Part shown: positions 54,771-63,841 of the stretch, piece by piece
Position numbering within the stretch: position 1 is the first letter of the stretch
Layout of the letters: each line of letters begins with the position of its first letter
Assembly: GCF_023684385.1 (NCBI RefSeq)
Contig: NZ_JAGSOJ010000001.1
Location: 891,146-955,145, forward strand
Reading direction: 5' to 3'
Source: Oceanirhabdus seepicola
GTDB taxonomy: Bacteria; Bacillota; Clostridia; Clostridiales; Clostridiaceae
DNA length: 64,000 nucleotides
Notes under the pieces: generated by a model
What the model was told of the DNA's origin: nothing
The model's database searches: none
What the model saw: only the letters and a program-made list of their open reading frames with translations
Program-made: the position numbers and the translations under genes

Positions 54771-57461
54771 TTATTTACTAGATATAATTGATTTTATTTT
54801 TTTCAATGGCTTTTTAACAGTGATTTTCACCTTACGTTTTACCATGTGTTTTACAACTGTAGACTTCAAATTTTCAAATTCTGGATTTTGGGCATCATAC
54901 TTTCTTACCAGTTTGATTGCGTCAAATTTACATTTTGTAGTACATGCACCGCATCCTACACACATGAATTCATCTACAACCGTAGCACCGCATCCAAGAC
55001 ATCTTTCTGTTTCCTTCTTAACTTGTTCTTCTGTAAATGTAACACGTAAATCCTTGAAAGTTTCTTTGCTAGTATTTCCATCAGCATGACATGCTTTTTG
55101 TCTTGGAGTATTATCGTATCCTTCAAGCTTAAGGTTCTTTTTATCGAACATACGATAATCTCTCTTAAGACGTCCCATAACTAAACTTTGTCCATTCTGA
55201 ACAAAACGATGGATTGAGATTGCTCCTTCTTTACCCGTAGCAATAGCATCAATAGCAAATCTAGGACCTGTCATTGCATCTCCACCTGCAAATACATCAG
55301 GCTCTCCTGTTTGTAGAGTAAGCGCATCAGCTTTGATTGTCTTGTTTGGATTCAATTCTACTTTGCTGTTTTCTAGCAATTTACCCCAATCCATGCCTTG
55401 ACCTACTGAAATCAGAACATGGTTTGTCTTAACAATCTTAGTTTCATTTTCATCAAAAGTAGGGCTAAATCTTCCATTCTTATCGAAAACAGAAAGACAT
55501 TTTTTAAATTCGATACCTACAACACGTCCATTTTCTTGGAGGATTCTTTTTGGACCCCAAGAATTGTTAATAGCGATATCTTCACCCATTGCCTCATCAA
55601 TTTCTTCATCAAGGGCTGGCATTTCTTTTCTGCTTTCAAGACAGAACATATCCACTTTTGAAGCGCCAACTCTTGTAGCAGTTCTTGCAACGTCAATAGC
55701 AACGTTACCTCCACCGATTACAACCACGTCTCCTTCAAGTTTTACGTCATTACCCAAGTTTACATTTCGTAAGAAATCAACACCTGTAACAACGCCTTCT
55801 GCTTCTTCACCTTCTAACCCAAGTTTTCTACCTGATTGAGCTCCAATTGCAAGATAAAATGCTTCATATCCTTGGCCTCTTAAATCTTTAAGGCTAACAT
55901 CTTCTCCAACCTCAACACCTGTCTTGAACTCAACGCCTAATTCTCTCAAAATATCGATTTCTGCATTAATTACGTCTTTTTCAAGTCTATACGATGGAAT
56001 TCCAAGTGTCAGCATACCACCAAGTACTTTTTGTTTTTCAAATACTGTTACCTTATAACCATCTAAAGCAAGGTAGTAAGCGCATGAAAGACCTGAAGGT
56101 CCTGCTCCGATAACCCCAATTTTTTTACCGTATTGATGTCTTACTTTAGGTACATATCGATGCTCCATATTTAGATCTTGTTCCGCGATGAATTTCTTAA
56201 TTTCATCGATAGCGATTGGATCATCAATATCTCCTCTAGTACATTCGGATTCACAATATCTTGGGCAGACACGTCCGCATACTGCTGGGAACGGATTTTC
56301 ATGTTTAATAAGCTCAAGTGCCTCTTTATATCTTCCTTGAGAAGCCAGCTTTATATACCCCTGAACCCCTATATGAGCTGGACACTCTGCTTTACATGGA
56401 CTTGAACCAGATTCGAGAACAACTTTTCTGTTAGTACGATAATCTAGATTCCATTTGTCAGGACCCCATTCTGTATCAGATGGAAGTTCTCTTTTCTTCT
56501 CAGGAATAGTTGTTTTTGAACATAATTTCTGACCTAATTTCAATGCATTAGTTGGACAGTTTTCAACACATTCTCCGCAACCAACACATTTATCTGTATC
56601 TATCTGTGAAACATAGTTTGAACGAACCAAATCAGGGTTTGTATACTTATTAGCAAGTCTTAAAGCAAAGCAACCACAGCCACAGCAGTTACAAATGGCG
56701 TGTGTTTTCCCTGGACCATCTAAATTCGGTATCTGATGCATCAACCCATTTTCTTCAGCTCTTTTAATAATCTCAAAAGCTTCTTCACGTGTAATTTTTC
56801 TACCTCTTCCTGTACGGATATAATATTCAGCAGCATGTCCCAACTGAATACACATATCTTCTTTCAAGTGACCACAGCCCTGTCCCAAGGCTTCTCTTGA
56901 TGTACGACAAGAACAATCCGAAACTGAGAAAACAGTATTTTCATTAAGATATTTTGAAATTTCCTCATATGATGCACTTCTGGTTTCACCTGAAATGGCT
57001 TCTTCAATTGGGATAACACGCATCATACCTACACCTACAGGCATACTACCTGCCAACATTGGCCCTCTTCTATCTCCGTATTCATAAAATGCCTTGGCGA
57101 TTTGTGGATACTTTTTAACATTTTCCTTGTTGTTAACCATAATTTCCATGTGTCCTGGAACCCAAAGATCATGCCAGTATACATCAACACCATCAATTTC
57201 ATTAACAAAAGCAACACCCGCAACTGCTAATTCTTCTAAGAGTTTCGCTGTTTTCTCTTCAGATTTACCACACAAAGGAGCAATCTCCTTTGCACTCATA
57301 TGTTTACGAAATTCAAGGCAAAGTGCTACTTCTGCCATTTCTTCTGTAACAACAGGTTCCAAAATATAATATTGCGGATCTTCTGGCTTAATTTCGTTTT
57401 TTGAACCTTTTTTTGTCCTACTAATCTTATTAGCAAGTTCCATTACTTTTTCATTGACCAT
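54771..57461 (-). CDS. Iron-sulfur/FAD NAD(P)H oxidoreductase, paralogue 1 (GltD-like)
   Basis: The 896-residue protein has the same layout as paralogue 2: SDCSCRTSREALGQGCGHL, CNCCGCGCFALRLA, ferredoxin CVGCGECVENCPTNALK, PCKAECPAHIGVQGYI, NPFPAVCGRVCPRYCESEC, GAGPSGLSCAYYLALDGYKV, IGGGNVAIDVARTATRVGA and C-terminal CLGCGATVVDEFMCVGCGAC. It should carry electrons between NAD(P)H and ferredoxin-type partners. Long stretches are nearly identical to paralogue 2, while the N-terminal 120 and C-terminal 60 residues differ more. It follows hypB by 81 bases, so hypB and this gene are likely one transcript. GGGGG precedes the ATG. Confidence 0.85.
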   Translation of the reverse strand: MVNEKVMELANKISRTKKGSKNEIKPEDPQYYILEPVVTEEMAEVALCLEFRKHMSAKEIAPLCGKSEEKTAKLLEELAVAGVAFVNEIDGVDVYWHDLWVPGHMEIMVNNKENVKKYPQIAKAFYEYGDRRGPMLAGSMPVGVGMMRVIPIEEAISGETRSASYEEISKYLNENTVFSVSDCSCRTSREALGQGCGHLKEDMCIQLGHAAEYYIRTGRGRKITREEAFEIIKRAEENGLMHQIPNLDGPGKTHAICNCCGCGCFALRLANKYTNPDLVRSNYVSQIDTDKCVGCGECVENCPTNALKLGQKLCSKTTIPEKKRELPSDTEWGPDKWNLDYRTNRKVVLESGSSPCKAECPAHIGVQGYIKLASQGRYKEALELIKHENPFPAVCGRVCPRYCESECTRGDIDDPIAIDEIKKFIAEQDLNMEHRYVPKVRHQYGKKIGVIGAGPSGLSCAYYLALDGYKVTVFEKQKVLGGMLTLGIPSYRLEKDVINAEIDILRELGVEFKTGVEVGEDVSLKDLRGQGYEAFYLAIGAQSGRKLGLEGEEAEGVVTGVDFLRNVNLGNDVKLEGDVVVIGGGNVAIDVARTATRVGASKVDMFCLESRKEMPALDEEIDEAMGEDIAINNSWGPKRILQENGRVVGIEFKKCLSVFDKNGRFSPTFDENETKIVKTNHVLISVGQGMDWGKLLENSKVELNPNKTIKADALTLQTGEPDVFAGGDAMTGPRFAIDAIATGKEGAISIHRFVQNGQSLVMGRLKRDYRMFDKKNLKLEGYDNTPRQKACHADGNTSKETFKDLRVTFTEEQVKKETERCLGCGATVVDEFMCVGCGACTTKCKFDAIKLVRKYDAQNPEFENLKSTVVKHMVKRKVKITVKKPLKKIKSIISSK

Positions 57462-57542
57462 AGTATTACCCCCAAATAAATTTTCTTTAATATATTAGTT
57501 TTCTTTATATGTTCACCTGATCAAAATAAAATCTATCTATAT

Positions 57543-58214
57543 CTATTTTCCGTTCCAATTTTTCACTTCAGCACGTATCCAATCGGCCCACTCATCAATT
57601 CCCTCTCCTGTTTTAGCAGAGATTGGGATAACCTTGATATTCGGGTTCAATTTTTTTATACGCTCCCTAACTGCATCAAAATCAAAATTGAAACAAGCTA
57701 CTGCATCTATTTTATTAATTAATACCACATCAACAATTGAAAACATCAAAGGATATTTTAAAGGCTTGTCATCTCCCTCTGGTACACTTAAAATCATGGC
57801 ATTTTTTGATGCCCCAGTGTCGAATTCTGCTGGGCATACCAAGTTACCTACGTTTTCCAAGATTGCAAAATCAATTCCTTCTGTTCCAAGACCCTCTAGC
57901 CCTTGTTTAGTCATATCTGCATCAAGGTGGCACATTCCACCTGTGTGCAATTGAATTACTTTTGCACCTGTCTTAGCAACTGTATCAGCATCCACAGCTG
58001 AGTCAATATCTGCTTCCATAACTCCAATGCTCATTTCATCTTTCAAAGCGTCAATTGTTCTTACAACAGTTGTTGTTTTACCCGAACCTGGTGATGACAT
58101 CAAATTCAATAAAAAGGTCTTATCTTTTTTCAATTCTTCCCTAAGCAAATCTGCTTGTCTATCGTTATCTTCGAAAACACTTTGCTTTATCTCAAGAACT
58201 TTATATGTGTCCAT
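57543..58214 (-). CDS. hypB: HypB, nickel-insertion GTPase
   Basis: HypB binds GTP and works with HypA to load nickel. The 223-residue product has the P-loop SSPGSGKTT near 40, GVMEADIDSAVDADT, the metal-binding pair in GGMCHLDA, NVGNLVCPAEFD, and VLINKIDA for guanine binding. The N-terminal CxxCGC nickel site of E. coli HypB and the His-rich stretch of other HypB proteins are absent, so it is the short form. GGAGG lies before the ATG. It leads the cluster hypB, paralogue 1, hypA, and a truncated copy of its 3' end lies before paralogue 2. Confidence 0.93.
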   Translation of the reverse strand: MDTYKVLEIKQSVFEDNDRQADLLREELKKDKTFLLNLMSSPGSGKTTTVVRTIDALKDEMSIGVMEADIDSAVDADTVAKTGAKVIQLHTGGMCHLDADMTKQGLEGLGTEGIDFAILENVGNLVCPAEFDTGASKNAMILSVPEGDDKPLKYPLMFSIVDVVLINKIDAVACFNFDFDAVRERIKKLNPNIKVIPISAKTGEGIDEWADWIRAEVKNWNGK

Positions 58215-58350
58215 ATCATCTACTCCTCCATCTTTTTCCTACGTTTTATTTTGATTTTTTTATGTTAAAAAGATAACATATGTATCTATGACAAAATTAT
58301 ACCATTAATTCCACATAAATTCCACACTGATAAATTATGTTTTCTTTAAA

Positions 58351-58403
58351 GGGACTGTCACCACCCGAAAAGTGTAGCACCACTCCGAAATATGTCAAAA
58401 ACA
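58351..58403. repeat. GTGACAGTCACC-type repeat, diverged copy
   Basis: GACTGTCACCACCCGAAAAG is followed by CACTCCGAAATATGTCAAA, two partial relatives of the 31-base repeat side by side. It is in the hypB-dgt gap. Confidence 0.6.
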
Positions 58404-58457
58404 CACCATTACTTTTGAAAGATTTCTACAACTGTTGGGTGTTCTCTTATTAACATG

Positions 58458-58497
58458 AAAAATCCATCTTTCTCAAATTTTAAGAAAGATGGATTTT
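58458..58497 (-). terminator. Strong terminator after dgt
   Basis: AAAAATCCATCTTTCT and AGAAAGATGGATTTTT pair around an 8-base loop. T-runs flank both sides, so it can work in both directions. Confidence 0.85.
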
Positions 58498-58506
58498 TAT
58501 ATAAGA

Positions 58507-58537
58507 GTGACAGTCACCACCCGAAATATGTCAAATT
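58507..58537. repeat. GTGACAGTCACC dispersed repeat
   Basis: It is identical over 31 bases to 46704-46734 and lies between the dgt terminator and the dgt stop. A further relative lies at 60101-60122 near the dgt start. Confidence 0.8.
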
Positions 58538-58588
58538 AACTGTTGGCAAATGACCATCTATTACATATTTAGAAGCATCTCTACACTT

Positions 58589-60073
58589 TTAACACCCATA
58601 TATTGAATTATACTCATTCATTGCATAATTATCAGTCATACCAGCAATATAGTCTGTTATATTTCTAACAAGAATTTTTCTCTTTATTATGTATTCATCA
58701 TTTAAATCAATATTACAATCTTTACCTTTGGGTTCACTAAAACAAATCAAATTCAGTTCTTTAGAAATTAATTTAGGATCTCCATTTCTAAAGTCAATAA
58801 CATTATTACTTATTCTTTTAATGTCTCTATATATACGTGTAAGCGTTCTATCAGGCAATAGTTTAGGATTGTCATAATAAGCCTTAAATAGTGCCATAAT
58901 AATCCTCTTAGCTTTATCATCAAATCTTGCAACTTCAAAACTATTGATTACTTTCTTTGATATTATTGTCTCAAGATAATCCAAGATAAATTTACAATCA
59001 TCACTAAATTCAATTAATTTTTTATTAATTCTATGATGTTTATTGTAAAGCTCATTGTCTAAATCATATTTGCTAATATTAATTTTGGATTGAGTCACTA
59101 TGTCTTTCATAAAATACCCCAATATTTCAGACACTAAACGGGCTCTTAACATATCATTTTCATCTATAAATAGTATATTAGATTCTTTCATCCTATTAGA
59201 TTCTATCTTTATTTTTTCCAAAATATCTTTAATAGGTTTCATCTTTGTTATTTCAGCATAGGATACTAATTCATCAAAACTTAAATGTTTAGCTGCAAAA
59301 GCATCATCTAAATCATGCCCTCTCTGAGCAATTTCATCAGCTATACTAACTATCTGCCCTTCTAGAGTAGTTGGAAAGTTATATTCTAGAAATAAATATT
59401 CTTTCTCACCGTTAATTAAAAACTCATCTACATCAAAACATTTTCTTAAACAAACTTCTTTATCACAATTATTACAATCCTTTACTTTACCACCAGTATG
59501 CTTTAAAACTCCTTCCAGCACTTGATACGACAAGTCTATTCCTTCATGTTCAAAATACTTTTCTTCTAGATAAGATAGTATTCTTAACCCTTGAAAATTA
59601 TGTTTAAATCCGCCAAAATCAATTTTATCGGCACATGTTATTATTTTAATTTCATTTCGCAATATACTATTTAATGTTCGTTCTCCTTGGTGCCCAAAGG
59701 GCGTATGTCCAATATCATGAGCTAGTGCTATAGCCTCTGTTAAATCATTGTTTAAATTTAGCCTTAAGGCTAATCCTCTTGCAATTTGAGATACTTCTAA
59801 TGTATGAGTCATTCTAGTTCTAAAATGATCGCCTTTTGACGATGTAAATATTTGTGCCTTATCTACCAACCTTCGCGAAGCTTTAGTATGAACTATGCGT
59901 TCACGGTCCCTCTGAAATTCACTTCTATTATTATCTGACTCATTTATTGCAATTGCTCTTTTACAATGTTCATTTTTTTGGCTTAAGTAACTTAAAGTCT
60001 GCTCCAATAATTTAAGTTCATATCTTTGATCTTCATATTTTATATGTTCTATAGTGTATCTGTCTTTTAACAT
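58589..60073 (-). CDS. dgt: dGTP triphosphohydrolase-like HD enzyme
   Basis: The product (494 residues) hydrolyses dGTP (or other dNTPs) to the nucleoside and triphosphate in this family. It has the HD metal site set: HFRTRMTHTLEVSQIARG (first histidine), ALAHDIGHTPFGHQGER, and EGQIVSIADEIAQRGHDLDD. CNNCDKEVCLRKC gives an extra cysteine patch. A GTG-initiated frame runs to 60127, but its first codons lie in the GGTGACAGGCACC repeat; the ATG at 60073 gives MLKDRYTIEHIK. A strong terminator follows the gene. It is flanked by the short dispersed repeats on both sides. Confidence 0.87.
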   Translation of the reverse strand: MLKDRYTIEHIKYEDQRYELKLLEQTLSYLSQKNEHCKRAIAINESDNNRSEFQRDRERIVHTKASRRLVDKAQIFTSSKGDHFRTRMTHTLEVSQIARGLALRLNLNNDLTEAIALAHDIGHTPFGHQGERTLNSILRNEIKIITCADKIDFGGFKHNFQGLRILSYLEEKYFEHEGIDLSYQVLEGVLKHTGGKVKDCNNCDKEVCLRKCFDVDEFLINGEKEYLFLEYNFPTTLEGQIVSIADEIAQRGHDLDDAFAAKHLSFDELVSYAEITKMKPIKDILEKIKIESNRMKESNILFIDENDMLRARLVSEILGYFMKDIVTQSKINISKYDLDNELYNKHHRINKKLIEFSDDCKFILDYLETIISKKVINSFEVARFDDKAKRIIMALFKAYYDNPKLLPDRTLTRIYRDIKRISNNVIDFRNGDPKLISKELNLICFSEPKGKDCNIDLNDEYIIKRKILVRNITDYIAGMTDNYAMNEYNSIYGC

Positions 60074-60100
60074 CTCTAATTTACACCTTTCATTTATTTT

Positions 60101-60122
60101 GGTGCCTGTCACCACCCGAATT
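60101..60122. repeat. GGTGCCTGTCACC repeat
   Basis: GGTGCCTGTCACCACCCGAA is a short relative of the GTGACAGTCACC repeat, with the shared tail TCACCACCCGAA. It sits just upstream of the dgt start. Confidence 0.65.
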
Positions 60123-60232
60123 AACACAGCTGGTACTTTCCTTTATACATATTGATTATATCACTATTTAAGTAGTTTTTAACCATATTGTTGTTTAGTC
60201 CCCATCTACATCCTTAAAATTGTAAACAATAC

Positions 60233-60262
60233 AAAAAAAGACCTATCCTCTCAGATAAGTCT
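60233..60262 (-). terminator. Terminator after the DUF5692 gene
   Basis: On the minus strand AGACTTATC and GATAGGTCT pair around TGAGAG, with TTTTTTT after. It is the same sequence as at 49093-49122. Confidence 0.8.
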
Positions 60263-60294
60263 ATACTTTTACTTACATATTTACTTTTATTATT

Positions 60295-61230
60295 CTATAT
60301 ATTTTCTTGAACGACTTGCTTGTACGCTTTTGATCCCACATAAATTTCATCTTTTAGTGGATTTAGTTTATTTTTGCGAATCTTATTAAACTGATAAGCT
60401 ACTAGTACAACATTTGCGATTAATGACACTAAGCTTGCGATAAAAAACGCTTTTGGGTTATGTGTAGTAGATACAGGTGCTATTCTATCTGCAAAACTCG
60501 GTACCGTCATAACAAACATAATCCACAAGCCAAGAGTATGTGCACGATGCTGCAACCACGCTCCTTTTTTGATAAAGAAAGCTGGTATAGTACATGACAG
60601 TAACAATGCCAAACCACAATAGAACGAATGATCAGCTATACAATTGTACGTATATGCGAAATTCCATAAATCATAAGCTATAATCCAAACCCAGATCATG
60701 TCCGGCCAAATCATATCTTTTGTTTTGTCTTTAGAAATAAAAATACCCGCCCAGCCACAGATGGCTATAACGTTAAGAATTCCAGCTATACCATTCATGA
60801 TATTCCATGATCCTGACATTACCCAAAGGTTGTCCACATAAGCTCCATTCCATGCTCCATATGAAAAACATTGGAAATCACGAAGAGCTGCTTCAAGGAT
60901 GTTGATTCCCAAGATAGCGGCTGGAAGGCATAAAGCCCACTTCTTTTTAGCAAGTTTTGGGCTGTAGCGAAGAGCCATAAACCAAAGACACCCTGCCAAA
61001 GCCGAATAAGTTTTTACCCAGTTAAACCAAGTACCCGTACCATATTCATTTCCTGGTGCTGCAGTTGTTGGCCAAACAAAGATAGTTAACCCTATAGGGA
61101 CAATTAAGAAAAGTATAATTCCCCCCCATTTTGTTGAACGACCAAGCTCATTGAAAGCCATTAAAGCAAAGAGAACAAAAAACCAAATTGCCCAACCAGT
61201 TAAACCTGTTGCTTCATAAAAAAAACCCAT
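60295..61230 (-). CDS. DUF5692 family integral membrane protein
   Basis: The 311-residue protein has about eight membrane helices rich in Trp, Tyr and aromatic pairs (AIWFFVLFALMAFNELG, LAGCLWFMALRYSPKLAKK, WPDMIWVWIIAYDLWNFAY, FYCGLALLLSCTIPAFF). This pattern is typical of DUF5692 proteins of Firmicutes, whose function is unknown. The charged tail ends LNPLKDEIYVGSKAYKQV. ACGGAGG precedes the ATG. It is monocistronic, with its own repeat-type terminator. The upstream gap 61231-61738 is AT-rich and holds element copy E. Confidence 0.8.
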   Translation of the reverse strand: MGFFYEATGLTGWAIWFFVLFALMAFNELGRSTKWGGIILFLIVPIGLTIFVWPTTAAPGNEYGTGTWFNWVKTYSALAGCLWFMALRYSPKLAKKKWALCLPAAILGINILEAALRDFQCFSYGAWNGAYVDNLWVMSGSWNIMNGIAGILNVIAICGWAGIFISKDKTKDMIWPDMIWVWIIAYDLWNFAYTYNCIADHSFYCGLALLLSCTIPAFFIKKGAWLQHRAHTLGLWIMFVMTVPSFADRIAPVSTTHNPKAFFIASLVSLIANVVLVAYQFNKIRKNKLNPLKDEIYVGSKAYKQVVQENI

Positions 61231-61625
61231 AACAATTTACCTCCGTCAAAATGACATTTGTCATAATTCCAAGATTCCTGTCTATCACAAATAATTTAAA
61301 ATATGAATATTTGTGAACTTGCTGACTTTTCTTGTTTACAATCACAATTATATTATATAATGTTTTAAACGTCAAATACTTACAAAATATTTAACTCTAC
61401 CCAGTAAAGTATACGCCTTGAAGTAAAAATCCCCCTCTCAATTATTTGAACCATACCCCCTAACCCATTTAACAAAAAAACAAGGGTATAGATTCAAGGT
61501 TTACCCCCTGATTCTATCCCCTAATTTATCAATGTATATTTTCTATTTTTACCTCCATTTTTTGCACATATATCAGACAAACTCTTTCATTACAAGACTT
61601 TAATCTTTAGTTCTCCCCTTTTAAC

Positions 61626-61725
61626 TATAGAGATTCCATAGTATAACTTAATTTATACATATCTCAAAATCGTAGACACCTCAGACCTGTATGTATAAGT
61701 TTAGTTTTATACTGGAATCTCTATA
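61626..61725. repeat. Palindromic element, copy E (downstream of the BceB-like gene)
   Basis: This 100-base element has ends TATAGAGATTCCATAG and CTGGAATCTCTATA. Its core ATCTCAAAATCGTAGACACC matches copy B (GCTCAAAATCGCAGTACACC) and lies in the opposite sense to copies A, C and D. It begins 13 bases after the stop of the permease gene. Confidence 0.8.
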
Positions 61726-61738
61726 CTTGTTGATTCTC

Positions 61739-63841
61739 TTAGTGAATTCCAATCATAACTTTAACTCTTCTTAAAGCAATACGATAAACGCTATACATAA
61801 AAGCACAAGCAATAAGGATAATAGCAAAGTTTATAGAAAGTGCCATATATTCACTTGATGAAATATTGCTACCACCATTTGCAAACATAATCATCCCAAA
61901 GAAAAGATATATCGCGGTGCTTCCTACTATAGTTGGATATATAAATATTTTTGCTAACTGTTTTTTCACAGATCTTTCAATGTACTTATTGTTAGCACCT
62001 AACTTTTTTAAATTCATAAATAGTGCCTTGTTATCAATCGCAATGGTTACACTTCGTGTGTAGGCGATAATAGCCACAGCCGCAAAGCAAATAATAGCAA
62101 TATAAATAAATAACATTAAAAATACTGCAAGGTTTTTAATTAAATCCTGTGAGTTTACCACCTTAAACATAGGATAATATTTCCAATCCATAAAAAGCTG
62201 TGAATTATCTACAGAAAGCTCTACATTATAATCATCAAGCCAGTATTTTTCGCCTTCTTCTTCACACATTTGTTTTTTATACAAATCATAACTTGAAACA
62301 ATCGCCACATTCTCTGAGCTACGGTTGATTATTTCATCTCTTAATTTTTTTGTAAAAAAATATGTTTCCTCTGGATTTTCTACATTAAATAAAACAAATT
62401 TATGTTTTTTATCTTCGGTTAATCCCTGATATAGCCTTTCATAATCTTCATTTGATATTACATAAATATTTGTTCCATCAAAAGAAAGTGAAGAAAATCT
62501 TACAACATCAACGAAAGCAAGGTTTTCCGTTATATCGGTAACAGGATGGGTTACCAGGCTTAGATCATTGCTTTTTTTCCAGAATCCCTCTGTATACTCC
62601 TTTGATACCACAGTTAAATACTGCCCATTTTGCACAACAACTTCTTCACCACTGATTTTATTAAAGCTTTCTTCTGACATAAAATTGCTATACTTAAGCT
62701 TCTCACAATGTTCTTCAATTAGCTTGTTACCAACATAATCACGACGTACTCCATCGATAATAAGTGAAATTGTTTCAGCTTCAAAATAATCGGTTATTTT
62801 CACATTATTCTCATGTGCAAGAGAGTAAATCTCCTCTTTTGATATTTGTGTTTCATCTTGTCTGTAAAAGAAAACGTTATCAATGCTTCGAGCTTTTAAA
62901 TCGCTAAACATACCTGTGACTGCAGTTGGTGTATAAAATGCAGCAAATAACGCACCTGCAATCAAAAAAGCAATGACACACATATTTCGTACCGTTTGTT
63001 TGCCAGCGAATCTCATCATATTTGAAGAAATTATATTTCGATAATACTTCTTACTGTTTCGTCCCTTTTTTGAATGAACAACTGTATAAAGCATTATCTT
63101 ATATATTCCAACAAAGGATAAAAGAAATGTTACGTTCCAAATAGATGGCAAACGATAGTTAAATTTTCTAACAGCTATATGTGGAACCATATATCCTAAA
63201 AATATCCCTGAAAAGAAAATTATCCATCCAGCTATTCCCGTCCAAGACTTAACGTCTTTTACAACCTCGCTTTTTCTACTATCCGTAATTATTTCTATAA
63301 TATTGCTTCGCTTAATAAACTTTACCCCTGAAATGAAAATGCAGAGTGTAACAAAAATACAAAAACCCATACCATAGCAAAACCCTAAGGGTGAAAATTG
63401 ATACTGCATTTCATGTGTGTCAACAATAAAAATCTGAAATATCTTCCATATAAAATAAGACAACGGTACACTTAACACCAATCCAACAGCTGATGCAGCA
63501 GAAATCACCACACTAAGCTCTTTCAACAGAACTTTTTTAAGGTGCTTTTTCTTTTCACCTAAAGCCATAAAAATACCAAATTCACGGCTTTTATATTTAA
63601 AAAAGAGTGATGATGCATAAGTCGTAAACACACAACACCCCACAATGGCAATTACAAAAATCATAGATGCCTGTTTTCGACTGTCTCCACCTTCTGGAAG
63701 TATTGTTTGCACCGTCTTACTGAAATATATTAAGGCAAAAGACGTCACAAGCATTACGGAAAGGATAGTGCAAAGCAATAACAGATAATAATTTTTGATG
63801 TTTTTTTGCCTAAGCTTTGCTGTGACATTATTCATTGTCAT
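61739..63841 (-). CDS. BceB-like ABC transporter permease (FtsX fold)
   Basis: The product (700 residues) has the BceB/YtsD layout: ten membrane helices, the first FtsX block (RQKNIKNYYLLLLCTILSVML, SREFGIFMALGEKKKHLKKV), and a large extracellular domain between helices 7 and 8 (about residues 330-580). The last FtsX block follows (VFLMLFIYIAIICFAAVAIIA, NLKKLGANNKYIERSVKKQL). Such transporters sense or remove peptide antibiotics like bacitracin, usually with a linked two-component system, which is not in the window. GGAGG is 8 bases before the ATG at 63841, preferred over a TTG opening at 63856. The start overlaps the upstream ATPase gene by 14 bases. Confidence 0.88.
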   Translation of the reverse strand: MTMNNVTAKLRQKNIKNYYLLLLCTILSVMLVTSFALIYFSKTVQTILPEGGDSRKQASMIFVIAIVGCCVFTTYASSLFFKYKSREFGIFMALGEKKKHLKKVLLKELSVVISAASAVGLVLSVPLSYFIWKIFQIFIVDTHEMQYQFSPLGFCYGMGFCIFVTLCIFISGVKFIKRSNIIEIITDSRKSEVVKDVKSWTGIAGWIIFFSGIFLGYMVPHIAVRKFNYRLPSIWNVTFLLSFVGIYKIMLYTVVHSKKGRNSKKYYRNIISSNMMRFAGKQTVRNMCVIAFLIAGALFAAFYTPTAVTGMFSDLKARSIDNVFFYRQDETQISKEEIYSLAHENNVKITDYFEAETISLIIDGVRRDYVGNKLIEEHCEKLKYSNFMSEESFNKISGEEVVVQNGQYLTVVSKEYTEGFWKKSNDLSLVTHPVTDITENLAFVDVVRFSSLSFDGTNIYVISNEDYERLYQGLTEDKKHKFVLFNVENPEETYFFTKKLRDEIINRSSENVAIVSSYDLYKKQMCEEEGEKYWLDDYNVELSVDNSQLFMDWKYYPMFKVVNSQDLIKNLAVFLMLFIYIAIICFAAVAIIAYTRSVTIAIDNKALFMNLKKLGANNKYIERSVKKQLAKIFIYPTIVGSTAIYLFFGMIMFANGGSNISSSEYMALSINFAIILIACAFMYSVYRIALRRVKVMIGIH

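Noticed and set aside
51392..57461. Collapsed or duplicated assembly error of the two oxidoreductase genes
   Set aside because: The ends of the two proteins differ clearly and different genes flank them, so both copies are real.
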